The position numbers were made by a program, and so were the translations under genes. The notes beneath the pieces were generated by a model, which was not told where the DNA came from, ran no database searches, and was given only the letters and a program-made list of their open reading frames with translations. A DNA stretch of 64,000 nt from Aspidapion aeneum (taxonomy: Eukaryota > Arthropoda > Insecta > Coleoptera > Brentidae): positions 11,363,764 through 11,427,763 of the forward strand of contig OY755047.1 of assembly GCA_963576565.1 (NCBI GenBank), in the 5' to 3' direction. Below, one piece after another: positions 11,869-21,570 of this stretch (positions are counted from its first letter, which is position 1; every line of letters begins with the position of its first letter).

Positions 11869-13130
11869 GCCGATCCTTATAGAAAAATATCCGGTCTCAA
11901 CAGGGACAGGTATCGAAACAAGAGACCAGGAAATATTTTTAGCAGTCCCTTATGTCATTTAGATAATGATTATGTTGAGAGTTTTTAAATTGTATATTTA
12001 TTTTGATAGGTTTGACATTTCCTTTTAACGTTTTATGTCACACAAAATTAATATTAATATGTTAAGTGTGTTTGTGCCATTTTAGACAGTAAAAATAATA
12101 CGTACAATACACGACAAGAAACGTTTTATATTTTATTTTAGTTTGATTTAATTTCCTTGAAAACTTTTGTAAACTCTGCGCTACGCCATTGTTAAGTTAT
12201 TACCTAATTTAGGCAAGTAGTGAGAAAAATACCTAAGAAAATCATTAAATGAAATTGAAGTAGTTTACCTCAATTGTATTACATTATCAAGAAAAGGCCT
12301 TGTTTCTATAGGAGGTGATGGTGAGGATCAACGCAGTGTAATAATACAAGTATAAGCAAAAGCAGCCCAGGTTTTGCTGTTGAAAAATTTGGTAAAATCC
12401 AGGAGGAAAAACAAACGATAAAAATGACAAATATGTACATTTTATGTTTTGAAATTGTTTTTGTTTCCATTTTAGTAAGTAAAAATATATTTAGTTCCAA
12501 TCCAGTAAGAAATTAAGTACGAGAAAAGCATAGAAAAAAATTATCTAGGTACCTTGAAAAAAATCCATCCATTTAATGGACACCTAAGAGGTGTTAATAG
12601 TTAACTGTTTCGTCCTTATGGGACTCCCCAGAACACTGCTTGGTTAATATGACACTCTTGCAAAGTTAATTACACTCCCACAGGCCCCCCCTTATATACA
12701 CCACTGTTTTTATATAACCCCTCTAAAATTATAAGCTATCATTATCATTGAATAAAGCCAATCATAAAATCAGTGCAATTATGAAACGGAAGAAAGGTTT
12801 CAGTTAAATTGACATCGACTCCTTATCCTTTTATTGGAATGGACCATAAAGTTTTGAAGTTAGGATCGGACTTTATATTTTATTCATATCTCAGTAATTT
12901 AATATACGATATGGAGGACAAACAGCGGCAATAACTTTTATAAAACTGCTATAAACCCCGATAGTCAAGGCTTTCCACCATAACAGCACAAAGAGATTTG
13001 TTCCGTCGTAAAATTTGTGTAGCCATGTAAAAAATACAAAATGAATGTCTTCTTTTTAAAATCCATGACGGATCTTATATCTTCCTAGCCCGCATTAGCA
13101 CACTCTAAGTAAACTCCAGGCTATATCTGT
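11869..13130. other. Non-coding, scattered repeat fragments
   Basis: No gene seen. It includes a foldback-family arm (listed separately) and, around 12675-12710, a C-rich patch ending in ACACCACTG that resembles a hAT end. About 13050-13100 carries TCTTCCTAGCCCGCATTAG, an end shared with repeats near 25465 and 28472. Confidence 0.4.
12565..12695 (-). repeat. Arm fragment of the 385-bp-arm foldback family
   Basis: Matches the left arm of 58970-59843 (shared ATGGACACCTAA, TAGTTAACTGTTTCGTCCTT and ATGGGACTCC). Only this part of one arm is left. Confidence 0.8.
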
Positions 13131-14110
13131 ATTAACAGTGGCGGCCCGTGAGTTGTAAAGCTGGAGGGGCGCAAATGAGCCAGTGTCGGAGCTGAACTTT
13201 AGTCAAGGTATGGTAATAATTAAATAAAAAATATTTTTTATTTAAGATTTATTTTTTTTTGTAGTTTCGAAGCTACCTTAAAGAGCCGCGGCCCCTTAGT
13301 CTTAAAAGCAGTTTTTTGTAAATATCTCAGACATGAGAGATTCAACGAAGTTTTTTGAAATATTAAATCATATAAACTTTAACTTCGAAACTAGATCTAT
13401 GATGAAAAAAGGTCCATTCAAAATTAGATTAGAAAAATAAGGTCTACACACCATAAAAAAACTAGAGCTGATACGAAAAAACGGAAAGCATTTTTGGAAT
13501 CAGCAGGGCAAAAACATACAAAATGAGTTGTTTTTCCTCAGGCAGTAATTTTTTCAAAATTTTGTTCACCTCTGATTTTAGTAAAAATGTCTTCTACTTT
13601 ACTCCAAAAACTCTAATATTGGTGCGATGCTCCGTAAAAGATAAGCATTTTTCAAATTTTGTAACTGTCAAAAAACTGTCGTTACAATTAACGGATTCTG
13701 ACAAAAACCTAATCAAATCGTTACAGTGTCGAACACTATTTTTTATTAAAATCTCATAAAAAATGGCCCAGCCGTTCCTGAGATATCGTGGGCCGGACAG
13801 ACTTATAGACACACACAGATATAGTTTTATATTAAAAAATTTGATGTGTTGAGTTTTATTTTACGGTGGTGTGTACTTAGCTACTCTAAGAACAGAAGAG
13901 TAATAAAATACAATATAAATTTTCAACACGACGCTATATGTAGCTTACCTACTTATAAAACAAGGCTGTAGCTGTAGCTAGTCACGAAGATTTTTTGTTT
14001 AGTAAGTGAACTAGGTTTTCAAGGAGTTTGATAAAGCAACACGAGTACCTATTATGCTTAATTTATTTTCCTTTGTTTTGTGGTATTCTTCGTAACAAAA
14101 CTAGTTTTAT
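13131..14110. other. Non-coding, possible hAT end
   Basis: 13136-13180 (CAGTGGCGGCCCGTGAGTTG..) looks like a hAT terminus. A reverse-complement relative lies at 19350-19395 and no partner end was found. Open frames on both strands at 13523-13812 overlap each other and have no motif. No gene seen. Confidence 0.4.
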
Positions 14111-14119
14111 CCTGATAAA

Positions 14120-14790
14120 TTTAAAGATTTTTTATTTATTTTAAATACTACGTTTCGGTTAGTAAGTGTCTCTAACCGTTTTCAAGTGTCAACTAAACAA
14201 TCTAGTCTATAGGGTACTACTTATACTACTTGGTGTGCAAGCAGGTGTGACGGCCCGCCCCCTTTTTTAATTCTAAGACGCCTGTTTTCTATATGTTTAG
14301 TATGTCCGTGCTTGGTTGATTGTAAACTTCTTTTCTCTGCATTATAAACGGAGCTTCAATAAACATTCGTTTCGCCAATGCGAGTCCTTATGCAAAACTT
14401 TAGCTTCTGACCACTGAATCCTGTGAACATCCGCTAATTGGGTACTTTTGAAGAAGGCGTTTCGCTTCACCTACATATGATTTACCACACTCACACGGAA
14501 TCTGGTAAATACATTTCTTATTATTTGAGGGATTTTCTGGTTTTGTTTTAGTTACAAAACTCGTTATCGTATTTCCCGATGAAAATACGTATGTTTTCTG
14601 AAATCCCTTGAACATATGGAATGTTAATAATACCCAACGAATTATTATTTTGAGAATTTACTACAATTGGTTTGTTTTTAATTTTAGAGGTTGATGAGTT
14701 TTTTTTTATATTATTAATTTCTGTGGTTAATTCTTTATTATTAATATAAATATTTACGGCTCTTAAATACAAACTTCTTATAACTCCTTG
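14120..14790 (-). pseudogene. Penelope-like element, GIY-YIG endonuclease end
   Basis: On the minus strand an upstream frame gives NIPYVQGISENIRIFIGKYD. After a frameshift it continues TKTKPENPSNNKKCIYQIPC and then ECGKSYVGEAKRLLQK. The CIYQIPCECGKSYVG block is the GIY-YIG nuclease start typical of Penelope retroelements, which carry this domain after the RT. Stops follow immediately and the RT is absent, so it is a truncated 3' copy. Near 14150-14200 lies CTCTAACCGTTTTCAAG, also present by the second Penelope copy (45405-46270), probably part of its terminal repeat. Confidence 0.85.
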
Positions 14791-15125
14791 TTTGTAGCAA
14801 CAGAATGATATAGGTACTGTCCCATACAGTGAGTAATAAAGCCGACTTTACTTTGAACACTTGGTATATGCTTCCTAATAAGCCTGACCTGACCTAAATC
14901 CAGAATTTATCATCAACCTTTATGAACACAGCTACCTATAGCTTCTGCTCTATGTTTTGTAAAGTTTTTATTAAGTCTTATGTTCTTGTTACCAGTTTTA
15001 AAGTTTAAGTGGCTTTAAACACGGGCGGCACTTCTTTAAGGCTGCAGGGCCGCGCGCTCCTCCTCAAAAAAAAATTCTTAATTAAAAAATATTTTTTATT
15101 TAATTATTGGCTTATTCAATAATTT
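14791..15125. other. No gene seen
   Basis: AT-rich with a short GC-rich patch at 15020-15065. No coding or repeat structure I can define. Confidence 0.35.
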
Positions 15126-15133
15126 TCCCTTTC

Positions 15134-15366
15134 CAGTGCCGTAGCGTGGGGGGGCGCGGGGGGTTACTGGCGCCCCATGGATGCCCGAAGCGCCCCTTTA
15201 GTATTAAGTAGCAGGGCCGGTAACGGCAAATTAAGAGGGCGGCAAAGAAAACTAAAGACATGATGACCTTTTTTTTTTGGTCGCAAGATTTTTGATGGGC
15301 GCCCTTTTTCGCTGGCGGACACCTCCCCCCCCCCCCCCCCGCCCCGACAGGCACGCTACGCCGCTG
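15134..15366. mobile_element. Non-autonomous hAT element, perfect 8-bp TSD
   Basis: Ends CAGTGCCGTAGCGTG and CACGCTACGCCGCTG, flanked by TCCCTTTC on both sides (15126-15133 and 15367-15374). It is a shorter, oppositely oriented relative of 11452-11860, with the same TTGGTCGCAAGATTT segment and C run. Non-coding. Confidence 0.92.
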
Positions 15367-15374
15367 TCCCTTTC

Positions 15375-16230
15375 GCCTTGACTCTTACCTTAACTAAAAT
15401 TCAGTTGCCTATTAGCTCGAATCTTTCAGCGGGAGGCAGCGCCTTGCTTACGTCACTAGTGGACCTCTGCTCAGCGCGCTTCATTTAATAGACATTGCAA
15501 TCGTGAGTTTTTCCCGCTTTTTTCTTGCTTATTTGCAAACAAATTTTTTATTCGCGTTAGTAAATATAATTAATAATTTCATTCATTTAAAACAAATGAT
15601 TTGATAAATCAAGAGTTTGCTCTGAGAGCTAAATTTTCCTACCCAGACGATATCTTGGAGTTTCTTTTTAAAGTAGTTGAAATTTTTAGAATAGAAGTAG
15701 GATTTTTTCTAAAAGTTTAATCAATTTAAAACATTAGATGTATAATGTATTGTTTTTGTTGCGAATATAATAAAATACACTTATATTATGTGGTAACAAA
15801 AAGGTATTTATTTGATATTACAGATCTAAAATTGCAATATTTATTATATTATTATGTCAAAAACCAGTCAGTTTTTGGAGACAACAGCCAAATAAGATGT
15901 GTTTTTCAACCTCTTATGCTTTAAATCAATAGATTTCCAAATTTTTTTTTTCATATGCTTTACATTGTTTGTGTTATGAGTTGTTTTTATCCCACCCAGC
16001 GCCGTTTTCACTCCTTCTCCTGTAACATGTTTCTGAAAACTTCTATAAAAAGACTAAAAAAACTGAAACTAAACTTGAAGAAACTGTCTACAAAATAAAC
16101 TTTCCAAAAATCAGTTTAACAAAAGAAGTACGTTTGCGGCATAATTATTAATTTTCTTCAATGTGATTAATTTAATGAGCAAGGAGTTTCCAGAAATCCA
16201 AAAAAATCAAAGTTTATATAATTATAATAA
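15375..16230. other. AT-rich, no gene seen
   Basis: Nothing recognisable. Only short frames without motifs. Confidence 0.4.
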
Positions 16231-16238
16231 TATAAAAG

Positions 16239-16433
16239 CAGTGGCGCACCCAGGAATAGGTCTAGGGGGGGGGCGTGGCCTCTTGGGGGGGGGGAGGTGC
16301 AAAGCCGCATGATGTCGAATTTTAAGCTATTTTTTGTGTTTTTCATGAAATATGTGGAAAATATGTAAAAAAAATCCAAGGGTTGGGGGGGGGGCGGGCG
16401 GGCCTTAAGATCCCCCTCCTGGGTGCGCCCATG
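16239..16433. mobile_element. Small hAT-type non-autonomous element
   Basis: Ends CAGTGGCGCACCCAGGA and TCCTGGGTGCGCCCATG are inverted repeats, with G runs just inside both. The flanks share TAAAAG, an eroded target duplication. Single ends of the same family occur at about 32292 and 41159. Confidence 0.75.
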
Positions 16434-16439
16434 TTAAAA

Positions 16440-16491
<52 letters not shown>
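16440..16491. repeat. (TA)n microsatellite
   Basis: About 50 bp of uninterrupted TA dinucleotide, next to the right end of the small hAT element. Confidence 0.97.
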
Positions 16492-16493
<2 letters not shown>

Positions 16494-16759
16494 CTACACT
16501 GAAAGAGGGAGCACACAGCTTTTATTTCAACAATAAATTAATGTGCTTTGTATATATAAATTCACTTAATTCACATTTCTAAAGGTTTATTTACCTCGTA
16601 AATAGTCAACCACACCGTCAAATTAATGAAAAAACGCAAAAAACGAAGATAAAAACGTCAAAAACACCTTAAAATCACACGAACTCTCAATAGAAACAAA
16701 GCAACTGATCCGCTGGTGACGTCAGCAGGCAGTTTTCTGTCGCTTGAGCGACGCTAACA

Positions 16760-17473
16760 TAAGCCGTTTTCAAGCGAATAACTAGCAATTACCTCTGGTT
16801 ATCCCTTGGTTGACATTCAAAATCAGCTGTTAAGGCCCTTTGCCTATTACCACAGAAACACCGCTTGAATAGCTTTTTTATAACCGGTTATTGTTTGTTG
16901 TTGCTTTTTGCGATTTTTTAAAGAAGTTTAGTTGGTTTTAGTTTAGATGAATAATAATCTTCTTGCCATTATTGAACTTAAGTTCTTCTCGACCGACTCT
17001 GAAATACTGGCGTATTTGATTCGAAAAGGGCATAATTTGGAAAAAAAATAAGTATGATAAACTGTGGTTAGAGGACTACAATGATACTGTTTTTTTTTAT
17101 GATATTTGGTGTATCAGTCCACATTGGGTAAATTCGAGTAAGCCAAGGGTTGATGAAAATAAAATTTTGGCAAGACAATATAGAGGAGGCCATCATTTTG
17201 TACAATTTTCTTCATAATTGAGGCACACATGATAAATTTCACTCATTTCAAAAATTCACAGAACATTTTTCCGAAAAAGAAACAAAACAAATGATTGTGA
17301 GGTTAGAAAACGCAATAACCTTCCTCAAAAGTGTGGTAATTACCGGTAATAATCGATGACGTCCAAAGGGCTCATTTATGACGTCACTCTCCAAGGAGTG
17401 GTATTTACCAAGGCCGCTTGAACGGCAGTGGTAAATCCTAGTAATTACTAGTTATTCGCTTGAAAACGATTAT
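16760..17473. mobile_element. DNA transposon relic with 33-bp TIR
   Basis: Left end (16760-16792) contains CGTTTTCAAGCGAATAACTAG. The right end (17441-17473) is its reverse complement with a few changes. A start like MNNNLLAIIELKFF (about 16948) and broken frames follow, so it may retain a shred of transposase. The outer TAA / TTA would suit a PIF/Harbinger-type 3-bp target duplication. That class call is inference. Confidence 0.6.
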
Positions 17474-17859
17474 AGAGTTAAATGGAAATCAGCAATCCTG
17501 TGTGTTTATAAGAGTTGGGCTCTGACCGCCTGCCGACACGATTAAGTACGAATCGATGAATCGGTAGCTGCTCGGCTTTTTCGGTTTGCGGCCCGCGTTA
17601 CGATGGAAACCGGGTGGGAGCGGAGGGGGTCGTACCGCTGTTTCAATGCAAAGAAAGGGGCAATTATTTTGTGGCCAGTCCACAGAATATTGAGGTTCGG
17701 TCCGCTTGTCAATATGTTATGGGCCAGTCTGATTAACTCACCATGATAATAAGGTAGTTTTGTATCTTTTCATATTGTTTTGCTTTTTTAGTCGTGTTAT
17801 AATTTACGTCGAACTTTTATTATCGATCTTGAAAATGAATTGCGTCAGTTATATTATTA
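17474..17859. other. No gene seen
   Basis: Contains a GC-richer patch (17580-17660) with frames but no recognisable motif. Confidence 0.35.
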
Positions 17860-17915
17860 GAAGCAATTTTTCCGGTTTTTCTTATATTAAAAGCAATTTT
17901 TCCGGTCTTTCTTAG

Positions 17916-18950
17916 ATATATTTATCGGTTTTACAACCTTCTACGTCTTCCGATACCCAATGTCCACTCGTTTCTGTTTGCCCATAATTCATCATCTAGG
18001 CCTCTTATTCTTATTTCACTGTCTATTCCTTCCCGCCAGCTTCTCCTTGGCCGTCCTCGTTTTCTTCGGCCAGTTGGTTTCCATTGTAGTATTTGTTTAT
18101 GTAGTCTCTCATCACTCATTCTTTGTACATGTCCGTACCACACCAGTTGTTTTGTTCTTATATCATTCACTAAAGTACGTTCACCCACTGTCATAATTTC
18201 TCTTATTCTTTGATTTGTAACTCTTTCTCTTTTTGATTTCCCTGCTGCTCTTCTCCAATAGTCCATCTCCATAGCGGAAAGCATTTTTTCTGTTCTATCC
18301 TTGATTGGCCATACTTCTGAGCGGTATGTAATAATACTTTTTATAATGGTGTTGTATATAAGCTTTTTGTTATGTTTTGATATACTTTGGTCCCAAATTA
18401 TTCCATTTAATAAAGTTATTGCTTTTCTTCCTTGTACGTTTCGATCTTTTATAGCTTTGTCTAATGTTCCGTCAGCTGTAATTTTCAGACCTAAGTATTT
18501 ATACTCATCACAGGACTGAATTCGCTGCCCGGTATTTAAGATTAGATTCTGTTTCATTTGAGATTAACCCCTAGTCCCCACTTACTGTACTCTTCTATTA
18601 GTTTTCGTGTCATATATTCGAGGTCGTTATAATCCTGAGCCACTACTATTTGATCATCGGCGAAACATAAAGTATACAAGGTGGTTTCGTCCAACGGGAT
18701 TCCCATGTTTTGGCATTTTCTCTTCCATACTTTAAGGACTTGTTCCAAGTATATCTTGAAGAGCGTAGGCGAGATACAGCAACCTTGTTTAAGACCTTTA
18801 TAGCCCATCGCACCGACTTTTTTTTTCCTTACTTAGCCTTAAGTGTTCCCTATTACGTCATATTTTGATTATATTAAGAAACGCTTTACGCTAAGTAACG
18901 AAAAAAAATTCGGTGAGATGGACCCTTATTTACTTGAAAGCCTTTGGTTA
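17916..18950 (-). pseudogene. RTE-like LINE, 5'-truncated copy 1
   Basis: The minus strand encodes the RT end and C-terminal region of the family seen at 21571-23912: GLKQGCCISPTLFKIYLEQV, the catalytic CFADDQ block, then DEYKYLGLKITADG and WYGHVQRMSDERL. About 14 codons of the family sequence are deleted near 18555. A 12-bp target duplication GGTCTTTCTTAG (17904-17915 and 18951-18962) brackets the insertion. A 125-bp MITE interrupts it at 18801-18925. 5' truncation and a variable target duplication are normal for target-primed LINE insertion. Confidence 0.92.
18801..18925. mobile_element. 125-bp MITE inside the LINE
   Basis: Compared with the uninterrupted copy at about 22480-22490, this segment is an insertion with TTA on both sides (18798-18800 and 18926-18928). 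Ends CCATCGCACCGA and TCGGTGAGATGG are inverted, and the interior is almost fully self-complementary (ACTTAGC..GCTAAGT). The TTA duplication suggests PIF/Harbinger. Confidence 0.85.
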
Positions 18951-19320
18951 GGTCTTTCTTAGGAAGATAAAATCAAAATTAAAGAATTGAGTAGGCTTTT
19001 ACTGGATCTAAACCTAACTCAAGTTAGTCAAAGAAGGACAGAAAACAGAAGTTTCATTTTTCTAGAGGAAACTTTTAAAAAAATAACTGGATTTGCGGGT
19101 GTGATTTAACCAACCTGATGTACTGTTTCCCATGTGTGGTGTTTAATAATGCGGCATCAAGAATTGACTCTAATTGGGCACAAACGGGTGTGAAAGTTTG
19201 GCACCATCTTCCTGAGAAATTAAGAAAACATGAATCTTCCGGAGAACATATGAATTCTTGCACTGCATTTGCATTGTTAGGTCAAACGAATATTGCAAAA
19301 TCAGTTAAGTGCTGCTTAAA

Positions 19321-20163
19321 AAATCCATTAACCCCACCGTTAAGTCATTTGCGCCCCCCCCCCCCAGATTTACAACTCACGAGTGCCACTGGTTTTAGGT
19401 TAAAAATGGCTTTAATATAAAAACAATTTATACCTCAAAGTATGCCACATATTATTTAGCAAGTTTTTTATAAAAATAATATATTTCAGAATTCAGCTCT
19501 GGGAGGTTTCTATGGAGATCAAGTTACAAAAATAAATATTTTTAATAAGTGGGTATATTTTATTTTACACTTTGGTTTAGATTTTTCAGGGAGGCAGACG
19601 GGCCCGGGCACCCCCCCCTTCCAGAAAAATTTTCAACCAACTTTAGGCGCTAAATTTCACAGCTCAGACAGAAAAACCATAAAAATAAATAGTCTAGTCT
19701 TTGCTGCCACTTTGGCCCCTCCCTGGTAATCCTGGCTGGATCCGCCACTGGGAGGGGTTATTCTAAATCCTCTTGGGTTCGGTTACGTTACTACTGCGCT
19801 ACTGCAAAAGATCATTACAGCGAAAGTTTGGCCTTTTGGAATGAGTACATCCCAAACGCAGGCCAAAGTGTCAGAAAAGGGGTTATTTACTGGAACAGAT
19901 ATATTACGGTCAAATTATATTCTGAAGGCGTAATCAGTTATCTCGGTATAGTGTGCTTCAAGGAAAACCTAAAAAAGGCTTTTTCGGATATTTCTTGATG
20001 AAATTTAGGAAATAGTCTTAATAAAAGAATAATATGTAATATATACCATAAGGGTAATACCTATAGTGAACATGAAGATTCTGCTAAGATTCTGCTTAGA
20101 TCGTTTAAGACGAGGGGGAACACCAGAGGAGAAATTATAGGTAGACAAGAGCTGACTAGGGAT
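19321..20163. other. Non-coding with two orphan hAT ends
   Basis: About 19350-19395 is a reverse-orientation copy of the end at 13136 (ACTCACGAGTGCCACTG). 19735-19752 (GGCTGGATCCGCCACTG) is a second hAT-type end. No coding signal. Confidence 0.45.
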
Positions 20164-20171
20164 ATTAGGGG

Positions 20172-20565
20172 CAGCGTTGCCACCTCTACCGATTTTTCGG
20201 TAGATTTACCGATTTAGGCTTTTACTTTACGATATACCGAATTACCATAGTTTTCTACCGATTTTTTTTTTTGATAAAAACTTGTTTGATTTTGCGATAT
20301 ACTCAGCCGGCAACCGCAAGCGGCATTAAAGATCACGCTATTATAAAAGGATGATGCGAGAAGCGATTCGATTAGCTTCGACCTTGCGAATCCACTGAGT
20401 TTACTTGCCAGTAAATTGAATGATTCCGAGAAAATTACTGCTCACACGATTCTATCGATAATTCTCCAGCACTGCTTGCTAAGATGATTAAAAAATCTAC
20501 CGAAATCTACCCATTTTTCTCGAAGCCTTCTACCGAAGACCTCAGGGTCGAGGTTGGCAACGCTG
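20172..20565. mobile_element. Non-autonomous hAT element, perfect 8-bp TSD
   Basis: Ends CAGCGTTGCCA and TGGCAACGCTG, flanked by ATTAGGGG on both sides (20164-20171 and 20566-20573). Subterminal regions repeat TCTACCGA / TACCGATTT motifs in both orientations, likely transposase-binding sites. 394 bp, non-coding. Confidence 0.92.
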
Positions 20566-20639
20566 ATTAGGGGACATTCAACGAGTCTTTTTTGTTTAAA
20601 ATCAAATCTGCGAAGCGAGAAGTAGGTAAGCCTTTTTAC

Positions 20640-21175
20640 AAAATTTGCTAATTTCTTTCTCGGGCGTTATGCCGACGTTAAAATTTATTATCGAAGAAAA
20701 GGTTCAAATGTTAACACGGTATTTTGAAGGAAAATCCGATCGGGATGTAATAAATTTGTTTATTGCTAAGTATGAAGACCGTGATATTCCGTGCAAAACT
20801 ACCATTTTGATTATAATTAACCATTTTGATAAATATGGGTGCGTTAAGTTCTGCAGCAAATGTAGCGACAATGAAGAGATGGATGATGGTCCAAGACATA
20901 TGTCGGAACAAAGGCAACAGCGAGAAACTGCCGTTTGTGCTGCGGTTGAAGTACTCCCTCCTTGTTCAAGTTCAGCCATTGCTAAAGAGATACTGAATCA
21001 TATTTCTCCCAGAACCATTCGAAACAACAACAAGATATGGATGCAAAGCCTACAAGTTAAACACATCTCAGACTGTTTCCTGGGGACAATATTTTAAGGA
21101 TGGAATTTTGTGAAAAATTTAAACGAAATGAATGAAAATTTTCTTAACATATTCTTACTTTTTTTAAGCTTTTGA
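20640..21175 (+). pseudogene. Tc1/mariner-superfamily transposase, N-terminal part
   Basis: The frame from 20669 reads IEEKVQMLTRYFEGKSDRDV, then RDIPCKTTILIIINHFDKYG. This matches the helix-turn-helix N-terminus (DUF4817-like) of insect DDE transposases related to IS630/Tc1/mariner. Next come SEQRQQRETAVCAAVE and a degenerate PGDNILRMEFCEKFKRN, the stretch normally just before the first catalytic Asp. The frame stops at about 21097 and the catalytic core is missing. It may be a relative of the C-terminal piece at 55178-55612, which I could not prove. Confidence 0.7.
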
Positions 21176-21556
21176 ATTAGCTATGCCTTGATATCAGCAG
21201 TGTAAAAAATCAATTTTATTCGTATGATATGGCAGCTTAATATAACGCGATATATAGAGACAATTATAAATGAAAAACTCCGAGGAAGAATCATAGATCA
21301 CACCCAAACTAGGCAATTAAAAATCATTATCCCTATCAAAAATAATGCAATTAAATTCATTCGACACGGCTTATGAAAGGCGGCGCATGTTGTTTCTATT
21401 TTTATCTAAACATTTGCTAAATTAGTTTTTTTTCTCTCTAAGCAGATTCTTCGTGGTATGCCAAAAATTACAGCAATATAATGTTATTTGTCTTTACTTA
21501 CCGTATGTATTAGTGTAATTCGTGTTCTTTTTTGTTTTATTTTAAAAAGAATATTT
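21176..21556. other. No gene seen
   Basis: AT-rich sequence up to the target site of the RTE-like LINE. Confidence 0.4.
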
Positions 21557-21570
21557 AAAATTAGAAAATA

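Larger units (their letters stand above)
17860..19320 (+). pseudogene. hAT-type transposase relic with TTF/ZMYM zinc finger, split by a LINE
   Basis: Before the LINE the frame reads IRSNFSGFSYIKSNFSGLS (17857-17915). After it, from the repeated target site (18951), come EEDKIKIKELSRLLLDLNL, TQVSQRRTENRSF and, after one frameshift, TNLMYCFPCVVFNNAASRID, then VWHHLPEKLRKHESSGEHMN. The YCFPC..W..TGV..L..HE.S..H pattern is the TTF-type zinc finger at the N-terminus of ZMYM1/hAT-like transposases. Only this region survives, with stops, so it is dead. Confidence 0.7.

Noticed and set aside
13523..13812. Overlapping frames on both strands
   Set aside because: Mutually exclusive, AT-rich and motif-free.
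17489..17683. GC-richer minus-strand frame
   Set aside because: No domain, no splice context and no homology that I can recognise.
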